Assembly (NCBI GenBank): GCA_934202965.1
Contig: CAKPYN010000015.1
Location: forward strand, 1-56,765
Direction of reading: 5' to 3'
Origin: an uncultured Megasphaera sp.
GTDB lineage: Bacteria; Bacillota; Negativicutes; Veillonellales; Megasphaeraceae
DNA: 56,765 nt
A program made the translations under genes and the position numbers. How positions within the stretch are numbered: the stretch's first letter is position 1; every line of letters starts with the position of its first letter. Positions 50,797 to 56,765 of this stretch are shown one piece after another. Under the pieces are notes generated by a model. It searched no databases. It had not been told where the DNA came from and saw nothing but the letters and a program-made list of their open reading frames with translations.

Positions 50797-52080
50797 TTAT
50801 AAGAACAAATGCCGAATCCAGGGCACGAATATGGGCTGATAGATGACATGCAACACAGCAAATACGACAAGGCCAATCGTACCGCCGACAAGGGCACCAT
50901 TAATACGAATCCATGCCAAATCTTCACCGACTTTGCTTTCTAGGAAATGATTAAATTTCTGTTTATCAAAGCCCGATAATACGTCACGAACAGCTACAGC
51001 TATCAACGAATGTTCGTGTTCCAAGATGACGTTGCAAGCCCGACGAATTTGTTCATCCAGCCATTCTTTGATTTCCGGATGGCTGCTGCAATACCGTACA
51101 TAATGGAGGAATTGTTCTTCTAATACATCTTTTAATTCTTCTTTCCCCGCATCGCCTTTGGTAAAGTATTCTTTAGCCGAACGCTGGGTGGCACTCAGCC
51201 ATTGTTCAATAGGCAGGGAATCGACAAATTGATCTTGCCAGTTTTGTACGCCATATGCTAGCTGGCCATTCATCGAGTACAAAAACAATTCCAGCTTGCG
51301 GCACAGCCATTCTCGTTGTTCGCCTTCGGCTTGTTCCCATTGTTCCAGCCATTCCAAAATGCCCATCTTTATATCTTTGGCAATTTTGCGGGTATCGACA
51401 ATACCGACAAATTTTTGCAGTGTAATAATCGATACGGTCGAATGTTTGGATTCTTCAATCCACTGCTGAATCAGCTTGTCTAATACGTCATCAAAATCAT
51501 CACTTTGGACGAGTTCTTTTCCTAGTCCAACAGCGTCATTGAACATGTTGCTATTTGGATCTTCCAATAGAGAAATCAGCCGGTCCTGAAAAAAGCTGAC
51601 CAACGGCTGCTGGCGCAAGTATTTGCGGATATGGGAAGCGATGGAATCTTGCGTCGCACCTTGCTGCGCATAGCGGTATGCCCGCTGGGCAATTTCGTAT
51701 AAGAGCACACGGAATTTTTCTCTGCCGCTGGGGCTGCGCAGCCAGTCAATGAGTTTATCTATAAAGGAAATCTGATAGAGTTTTTCCTGCCACATATCCG
51801 GCTGCAGTAATTTTTCGGAAATAATTCGCGTTATGCTGTCGATAATTTGATTGCGATTGCGATATACTAATTCCGTGTGATATGGAAATCCCAAAGGCTT
51901 ATCAAATAATGCCGTTACGGCAAACCAGTCTGCAATACTGCCGATTAATGCCGATTGAATAACAAAGAAGATCAATTCTTCCCATATGCTCAGGTCATGT
52001 GTGTACCACCACCCAAAAATCAAGATAAAACAGAGAAAGGATAAGCCTAAAATGGCATTTGCCCGCTGTCGATAGGTCAT
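50797..52080 (-). CDS. DUF445 family membrane protein, second of tandem pair
   Basis: 427 residues. N-terminal two helices (ANAILGLSFLCFILIFGWWYT, LIFFVIQSALIGSIADWFAVTALF) with the family pattern GxxADWFAVTALFxxPLGxPxxTELV; a long helical, charged middle region; a C-terminal helix (GALVGGTIGLVVFAVLHVIY). ATG 52080 comes one base after the TAA of the upstream paralogue, and its AAGGAGGTGTG site lies within that gene's last codons. Function of DUF445 is unknown; members resemble envelope-organising proteins. Confidence 0.85.
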   Translation of the reverse strand: MTYRQRANAILGLSFLCFILIFGWWYTHDLSIWEELIFFVIQSALIGSIADWFAVTALFDKPLGFPYHTELVYRNRNQIIDSITRIISEKLLQPDMWQEKLYQISFIDKLIDWLRSPSGREKFRVLLYEIAQRAYRYAQQGATQDSIASHIRKYLRQQPLVSFFQDRLISLLEDPNSNMFNDAVGLGKELVQSDDFDDVLDKLIQQWIEESKHSTVSIITLQKFVGIVDTRKIAKDIKMGILEWLEQWEQAEGEQREWLCRKLELFLYSMNGQLAYGVQNWQDQFVDSLPIEQWLSATQRSAKEYFTKGDAGKEELKDVLEEQFLHYVRYCSSHPEIKEWLDEQIRRACNVILEHEHSLIAVAVRDVLSGFDKQKFNHFLESKVGEDLAWIRINGALVGGTIGLVVFAVLHVIYQPIFVPWIRHLFL

Positions 52081-52081
52081 G

Positions 52082-53356
52082 TTACACACCTCCTTTTACA
52101 GCGTACATGACGAGGTAAATCACCGTACCCAGTACAGCCCCTACGAGCGAGCCGTTGACGCGAATCATCTGCAAATCATACCAAACACTGTTTTCCAGCT
52201 GCTGTGCCAAGTACTGCCCGTCATATTTCATGATTTCAGTTTCTGCCGTTTTGCCAAACCAGACTTGCAGCCGTTTAAGTTCACGGGCTACAAATGCCAG
52301 AGCCGCACGGTTCATCTGTTCAATTTGGTCCGGGCTATCCCGCCATGTTTCCAGTTTGCGGATGACATATTTAGCCGCAGTGGTGCAAACTCGTTTTTGC
52401 CGTTCTGGATCTTGCACATATCGCTGCCATGCTTCTCGCGTATCCGGACGTGTTACCAAACTCTGATACATGCGATTTTTGTAACTGTCAATGCGATTGC
52501 GCCAATCTTCATTAAAATTGATTTGTTCCGTCTGTTTCCATAAATACTGCAGTGCTTGTTTTCGCTGTTTGGAATCTTCTTTTTTAGCTTCTGCTAATAA
52601 TTCCAATGCTTTGCCTTGCAATTTTTCAGCTACCGTATCTGGTCGAAACAGTTCGCTTTTTAAAATCGGCTTAATCAACAGCTTTATCATCATATGCCGA
52701 TTGGCATACTGCATAACCGATGCTTCATAGATTTCTCCGATGTATTGCTTCATCACATCGCTTTTGATGAGATTTTCCAAATTCAAAATCATAAAGTCCA
52801 AGAAGTCTTTTCCTGATTCACCGCGTAAGCCAATTTTTATGGCTTTGCTCATAATCGGGGCCAAATCTATTTTTTCAATGGCTTCGCCGCCTAAACCGGA
52901 AAAAGCTTTTACTACAGTTTTCATATCCATAGTATACAAAAAGGTATTTAAGATTTGTCCAAAAACACGTTCAGCCGATTGGAATCCCTTTTCAGTATGC
53001 AAATATTCCAATGTCGCTCCCAATACGGGATGATGTTTTAATACGTTATACATATTCGGCACAGTCAAAATTTCGCATTCTATCATATGCCGCGCCATTT
53101 CAGCAATCCGTTCCTTACTGTTGGGAATCAATGCTGTCTTAAATGATATACCCAACGGTTGGCGAAACAGTGCCGTTACAGCATACCAGTCAGCCAAGCC
53201 CCCGATAAGTGCAGCACCGGCCAAATGGGTCAATAAGCCGCCCCAAAAAAAGTCTTGGAACGGATACGCCAGCAACAGAATAATCGCAGCCAGTATTAAT
53301 ATATAATTGGCAATTTGACTGCGCCGCGGCTGTGCCGTCGTCTGTAATTCAGTCAT
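52082..53356 (-). CDS. DUF445 family membrane protein, first of tandem pair
   Basis: 424 residues. Same architecture as the next gene: two N-terminal helices with AALIGGLADWYAVTALFRQPLGISFKTALIPNSKERIAEM, a charged helical middle, and a C-terminal helix (GSLVGAVLGTVIYLVMYAV). Sequence is diverged from its neighbour, so the duplication is old. Starts ATG 53356 behind AAGGAGGACTAGC, 26 bases after the MBL stop. Probably one operon MBL-DUF445-DUF445. Confidence 0.85.
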   Translation of the reverse strand: MTELQTTAQPRRSQIANYILILAAIILLLAYPFQDFFWGGLLTHLAGAALIGGLADWYAVTALFRQPLGISFKTALIPNSKERIAEMARHMIECEILTVPNMYNVLKHHPVLGATLEYLHTEKGFQSAERVFGQILNTFLYTMDMKTVVKAFSGLGGEAIEKIDLAPIMSKAIKIGLRGESGKDFLDFMILNLENLIKSDVMKQYIGEIYEASVMQYANRHMMIKLLIKPILKSELFRPDTVAEKLQGKALELLAEAKKEDSKQRKQALQYLWKQTEQINFNEDWRNRIDSYKNRMYQSLVTRPDTREAWQRYVQDPERQKRVCTTAAKYVIRKLETWRDSPDQIEQMNRAALAFVARELKRLQVWFGKTAETEIMKYDGQYLAQQLENSVWYDLQMIRVNGSLVGAVLGTVIYLVMYAVKGGV

Positions 53357-53382
53357 GCTAGTCCTCCTTTAGTTGTCTTTGG

Positions 53383-54081
53383 TTAGTCTATTGTTGCGGT
53401 ATCGCCTTCATGAATCGGTATCCATACAGGCACGTTGCTATATGCCGCTTTAAATTCGTCCGATGGTGTCCATGGCGCACCAAAATAATGCATCGGTATC
53501 AGGCATTTCGTTACGGTCACATCTTTCAAAAAGCCGGTTACACCCCATTCACGTGCTCCCTCCAGTCGTGCATCGACCGGGAAAAAGGCAATATCTACCG
53601 TTTGACCTGCCAATTTTTTCATTTCCCGTTGAAAATTTTCTTTAGCAACAGCATTATTGGCGTCGGTATCACCCAGCCAGTGCCACCAGTTCAAATCACC
53701 GGCATGAAAGATTTTTATGCCGTCTGTCTGTACCAAAAATGAACCGCCCTCGTCTGTCGATCCATATTGCGTGATGATTGCATCTTCCATATGTATTGTA
53801 TCATATAAACGCATAGATTGCATTTTTTTTGTATCCTGGCAGTGAAACCGTACATCTTTGTTATAAACATAATGCTGCGTATGGTCTTCAAACTTGGCAA
53901 TATCTCGATTAAAATGATCTTCATGCCAATGACTGATAAAAAACCATAAAGGCTTATTCCCTTTGGCATAGGCATCAACAACTTTCTGTTTATCCGTATA
54001 ATAGTCAAAGACTAGTACTTTGGTCGCTGTTTCTACAGCAAATCCACTGTGTGCTAAAAATGAAATGCGAACTTCTGACAT
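53383..54081 (-). CDS. metallo-beta-lactamase fold hydrolase
   Basis: 232 residues. Metal-binding motif HWHEDH in WFFISHWHEDHFNRDI, plus a later HAGDLNWWHW and HYFGAPW. Resembles UlaG/YtnP-like small MBL proteins; the substrate is not predictable. Starts ATG 54081 behind GGAGGGATTATAG. Upstream member of the DUF445 transcript. Confidence 0.87.
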   Translation of the reverse strand: MSEVRISFLAHSGFAVETATKVLVFDYYTDKQKVVDAYAKGNKPLWFFISHWHEDHFNRDIAKFEDHTQHYVYNKDVRFHCQDTKKMQSMRLYDTIHMEDAIITQYGSTDEGGSFLVQTDGIKIFHAGDLNWWHWLGDTDANNAVAKENFQREMKKLAGQTVDIAFFPVDARLEGAREWGVTGFLKDVTVTKCLIPMHYFGAPWTPSDEFKAAYSNVPVWIPIHEGDTATID

Positions 54082-54202
54082 CTATAATCCCTCCTTGTAT
54101 AAGGTATGTATCGTATAGTATCGGCTAAAAAACCAGTATATATTATATCATTAATATTGGTCATCCTAAAAGCTTTTATTCCCATTCCTTCGTATACGAT
54201 AT

Positions 54203-54287
54203 AAAAAAAACTGCCCGTTTGATACCGTATTTCCGCATCGTGCATCGAATTGTGCGAATAATATGATATATCAAGTACGACAGTTTC
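54203..54287 (-). terminator. large terminator of the aminotransferase gene
   Basis: Outer arms AAACTG and CAGTTT with further TTGATA/TATCAA pairing and an inner CGCAC/GTGCG hairpin, followed on the minus strand by a run of T. It lies 15 bases past the aminotransferase stop. Confidence 0.6.
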
Positions 54288-54301
54288 TATTGGATATTCA
54301 T

Positions 54302-55546
54302 TTATACGTGTTCTACGGCCTGAACAGCTCGCTGCATCTTGGCTGCTAAGCCTTTCATTTTGCTTTTAGGCACAGAACATACACCCAAGCGAACGCCTAA
54401 ATCGACAGGGGCTGCAAAAATCAAGTCCTTTTGCAGCTGCTGACAAACAGCTACTGAATCTTTTACAGGAATCGCAATAAAAAATCCCGACTGGAAGGGA
54501 ACGACATGCAGGCCGCAGGCCTTCGCTTCTTCCATAAAAATAGCAGCTCGTTCTTCAATCAAATCATAGAAAGCACGCCGTTCTTTTTCGATTTCTTCCT
54601 GCAATGCCTTATCACTGCGAATTTTGACAAGCAGCGTCATGGCTGCGCGATTGATATTAGACCAAGCAGTCCGAGCCGAGTATTTGGCAACTTCGACAAA
54701 TTCATCAATCACGTCTTTACTTGAAGATACGCCTACGAGCGCACCAGCACGCTGACCATACAGCGTATAGCCTTTGGACATGCTGTAAGCGACGAGTACA
54801 AAAATATTTTTTGGCAGATTACTGAATTGTTTCATGAATTTCCGTACTTCATTTTTTTCGCCTGCATAGGCAATATAGGCAATATCTACCAAAATCGTAA
54901 TGCGTTTTCCCTGTTTTTCATGAAAGCGACAGACATCCAATACTTCTGTCCAATCTTGTTCAGATAAAGAAAATCCCGTTGGATTATTGGCCGGCGTATT
55001 TAAAATGATGAGCAATGAATCCTGTTTATTCAGTAATTCTGCTACAGCCGATGAAAAAGATTCGATGTTAAAGGCTTGATTGCTGTCCAGCAAGGCAAAG
55101 GTCTTCATGGAACGGCCTACTTCATTGCTCAATGCTTCATAAATACTCCAACGCCAATCTGCTACGAGAACGCTGTCACCAATTTCCGAATAGTTGGCAA
55201 TCGCAATATGAACGGCCCCAGTACCACCAGCTGTAGCAACAGCATCAATATATCCTTCCGGACGTTGATCTTCAAAGGTTTCACTAATCGCTGCCTGACG
55301 ATATTCTTCTAGACCTACAGGCGGCGCATATGCCGTAAAGTCACGAATCGGCAAGCTGCGATACAGTTTTTCAACGACAGGCAAGCATCCTAATACTTCG
55401 TCTTCTCCTGCATAACAGCCAATTGTTGCATTCACTACGTTATCCGTGCCATATGCTGCTATCGCTTTTCGGGCATCATTTCCTGCAAAAGAAACTACAT
55501 CATTAATTTTTTTCCCTTCTCTGCTTGTTGCTGCCATTACTGTCAT
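54302..55546 (-). CDS. class I aminotransferase, AspC/TyrB-like
   Basis: 414 residues. PLP lysine in VAYSMSKGYTLYGQRAGALVG, the SxSKxxxLYGxR motif of the aspartate/aromatic aminotransferase group; NTPANNPTGFSLSEQDW and FFIAIPVKD also match. Substrate probably an aromatic amino acid or aspartate with 2-oxoglutarate. ATG 55546 follows GGAGGGATTTATACT. Its upstream region holds a duplicated operator-like site. Confidence 0.88.
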   Translation of the reverse strand: MTVMAATSREGKKINDVVSFAGNDARKAIAAYGTDNVVNATIGCYAGEDEVLGCLPVVEKLYRSLPIRDFTAYAPPVGLEEYRQAAISETFEDQRPEGYIDAVATAGGTGAVHIAIANYSEIGDSVLVADWRWSIYEALSNEVGRSMKTFALLDSNQAFNIESFSSAVAELLNKQDSLLIILNTPANNPTGFSLSEQDWTEVLDVCRFHEKQGKRITILVDIAYIAYAGEKNEVRKFMKQFSNLPKNIFVLVAYSMSKGYTLYGQRAGALVGVSSSKDVIDEFVEVAKYSARTAWSNINRAAMTLLVKIRSDKALQEEIEKERRAFYDLIEERAAIFMEEAKACGLHVVPFQSGFFIAIPVKDSVAVCQQLQKDLIFAAPVDLGVRLGVCSVPKSKMKGLAAKMQRAVQAVEHV

Positions 55547-55598
55547 AGTATAAATCCCTCCAAAATCTTACCTTGTTGTGCTTTATGAATTGGTTTAC

Positions 55599-55677
55599 AT
55601 TATACTATGTTCTCTTTATAATTTATACATTTTATCCCGTAAAATACTGTATACAAAGTAAAAATACTGTATACAAA
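55599..55677 (-). promoter_or_regulatory. aminotransferase promoter with duplicated TGTATACA operator
   Basis: A -10 TATAAT (minus, 55599-55604). Upstream, AAAATACTGTATACAAA occurs twice, at 55641-55657 and 55661-55677, exactly 20 bp apart. Each copy contains the palindrome TGTATACA, the type of core bound by GntR-family regulators. The duplicated site sits where an activator or MocR-type regulator would bind. No such regulator gene is adjacent. Confidence 0.5.
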
Positions 55678-55690
55678 ACACATTCATAAA

Positions 55691-55713
55691 ACGGCGCATT
55701 GTCAAGGTGCCGT
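55691..55713 (-). terminator. weak hairpin downstream of the MgtC-family gene
   Basis: ACGGC with GCCGT (plus GC/GT inner pairs), followed on the minus strand by TTTTAT. It lies about 105 bases past the stop; the assignment as terminator is tentative. Confidence 0.4.
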
Positions 55714-55817
55714 CAGCACAATATTTGTTTTGCAACTAAGCAAAAATATGTATAAATTACCGAAAGATTCTTTGAGAAAAGATGTTTGTCATAGTGTATA
55801 GGACATATTGTATGGTT

Positions 55818-56531
55818 TTACGAGGCTTGTTTATTTTTTTGATATACGTCACATCCTGCTCGTGTAACGCCTTTGAGTGATAACAACTGACCGATGATTT
55901 CGCTGGTATCAATACGACGATTAGCCCAAATCAGTACTTTCAGTTCGACAATAGAATCATCTTCTTCTGATACGACGCGGAATTTTTCAACCCGCACATT
56001 CTGATCCTGCAAAAAAGACGACAACCGCCGCGACTGTCCTACGGTATTTTTCATAAAAATATGCAACATATAGGTGTTGCGATGACGAAGGCTGAGTATT
56101 TTATCAAATTGCACAAAAACCGTCAATACAACCAATATCATCACCGTCGCAGTAATCGCTTCAATCAAATAGCCCGCACCAACAACCAATCCAATCGCCG
56201 CTACTGCCCATAATCCGGCAGCTGTTGTCAAGCCTTGTACATTGCGTGCTTTTTGATTGGCCATAATCGTACCAGCTCCCAAAAACCCTATGCCAGAGAC
56301 GACCTGGGCGGCAATCCGTTCAGGGTCAGAATTACGGTATCCGTACATAAAAAAAGCATCCATCGCGATATGAATGGATATAATCATACACAAACACGCA
56401 CCTACACATACCAGTGTATGCGTTCGTAAGCCGGCAGCTTTACTTTGAGACTGTCGTTCATAGCCAATCATTGCGCCTAAAATCAGCGCAACAAATAAAC
56501 GAATAATACTGTCTTCCGTCGTAATAACCAT
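55818..56531 (-). CDS. MgtC/SapB family membrane protein
   Basis: 237 residues. N-terminal membrane domain is characteristic: SIIRLFVALILGAMIGYERQSQSKAAGLRTHTLVCVGACLCMIIS, then QVVSGIGFLGAGTIMANQKARNVQGLTTAAGLWAVAAIGLVVGAGY. C-terminal ACT-like soluble domain. Family members act in magnesium limitation and virulence, and modulate ATP synthase in Salmonella. ATG 56531 (MVITTEDS) follows AGAAGTGAG; the frame reaching 56594 would run into the terminal hairpin and is not a real N-terminus. Confidence 0.9.
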   Translation of the reverse strand: MVITTEDSIIRLFVALILGAMIGYERQSQSKAAGLRTHTLVCVGACLCMIISIHIAMDAFFMYGYRNSDPERIAAQVVSGIGFLGAGTIMANQKARNVQGLTTAAGLWAVAAIGLVVGAGYLIEAITATVMILVVLTVFVQFDKILSLRHRNTYMLHIFMKNTVGQSRRLSSFLQDQNVRVEKFRVVSEEDDSIVELKVLIWANRRIDTSEIIGQLLSLKGVTRAGCDVYQKNKQAS

Positions 56532-56576
56532 TTGTCTCACTTCTTTCGATATTCTTTTGCCTTTATTTAACCTAAT

Positions 56577-56617
56577 CCGCCAGAAGTCCTCCACCTCTTA
56601 GGTGGGGGATGAAGGCG
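56577..56617 (+). repeat. IS200/IS605-type terminal hairpin (right copy)
   Basis: Outer arms CCGCC and GGCGG, bulge AGAAGT, inner CCTCCACC with GGTGGGGG, loop TCTTA, the same layout and orientation as the left-edge copy (13-57) but with compensatory changes in both stems. It lies about 45 bases upstream of the MgtC-family start with no tnpB nearby: an orphan element end or a guide-RNA 3' fragment. Confidence 0.6.
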
Positions 56618-56642
56618 GGTATGGCGAATTTACGTAAGTAAT

Positions 56643-56711
56643 TGAGCCATACCATTGCCCTGTAGTGAGCCATACCATTGCCCTGTAGTGAGCCATACCA
56701 TTGCCCTGTAG
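56643..56711 (+). repeat. three perfect tandem copies of a 23-bp unit
   Basis: Copies at 56643-56665, 56666-56688 and 56689-56711; each begins TGAGCCATACC and ends CCCTGTAG. They lie 26 bases after the terminal hairpin. GGTATGGC at 56619-56626 is complementary to GCCATACC in each unit. Copies are contiguous without spacers. Confidence 0.85.
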
Positions 56712-56765
56712 ATAGTTATGTAGTAAAATCAGTCGTATATGAGATACGAAAATACATAGAAAATC

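Noticed and set aside
56643..56711. CRISPR array
   Set aside because: The three 23-bp units are contiguous with no spacers, and no cas gene is present.

Overview
The window looks like chromosomal DNA of a diderm Firmicute of the class Negativicutes, most likely a Megasphaera-like butyrate producer. The pointers are a YadA-type trimeric autotransporter that carries both the extended signal peptide region and a C-terminal SLH domain, a butyryl-CoA/4-hydroxybutyrate type CoA-transferase, a GlcD/D-lactate dehydrogenase type flavoprotein, two CobT-family proteins and a complete selenocysteine system. The species is inferred, not proven. About two thirds of the genes lie on the minus strand.

Layout. 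1-1000: a truncated IS605-type tnpB with a terminal hairpin, then an AT-rich stretch dense in DnaA boxes. 1000-5750: dinB plus a small gene, a LysR regulator with an unknown partner, cobT with a small RelB-like antitoxin. 5850-17510: the selenium region, with tRNA-Sec (selC) between a LacI-type and a TetR-type regulator, a packed minus-strand operon csd-yedF-DUF3343-selB-selA, then purB, a CoA-transferase and selD. selD is itself a selenoprotein gene: its catalytic codon 17 is an in-frame TGA followed by a bacterial SECIS hairpin, so plain ORF calling loses the N-terminus. 17590-28420: a FAD dehydrogenase, a small membrane protein, pta, and the minus-strand operon rodZ-like, ygiQ-like, solute-binding protein, rimO, cinA, recA, recX. 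28598-29109: six tRNA genes (Gly, Asn, Gln, Lys, Glu, Val in transcription order) behind one strong promoter. 29540-32800: larC N-terminal half with a divergent CobT paralogue, and a glycerol dehydrogenase-like enzyme. 33265-41204: two tandem cstA paralogues, then ilvC-ilvB-ilvN behind a T-box leader. 41297-43619: a PflA-like radical SAM protein and a GlcD-type oxidase.

43797-50528 is the most unusual part. Two overlapping paralogous sensor kinases are complementary halves: the first has the histidine box but no ATPase domain, the second has the ATPase domain but Lys in place of the phospho-accepting His at the same residue number (260). They converge on a 1182-residue adhesin gene, on whose far side sits a LytTR response regulator with a two-repeat LytTR-like site upstream of its own promoter. 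The second kinase ends in a run of ten C residues that could vary its tail. I propose this as a split-kinase / adhesin / LytTR module.

50797-56531: two DUF445 membrane proteins with a metallo-beta-lactamase fold protein, an AspC/TyrB-like aminotransferase with a duplicated upstream operator-like site, and an MgtC-family protein. The right edge carries a second IS605-type hairpin with compensatory changes relative to the left one, and a three-copy 23-bp tandem repeat.

Throughout, intergenic gaps hold ordinary hairpin terminators; three of them belong to one dispersed repeat family with a shared CTGTAACAAAAT stem.
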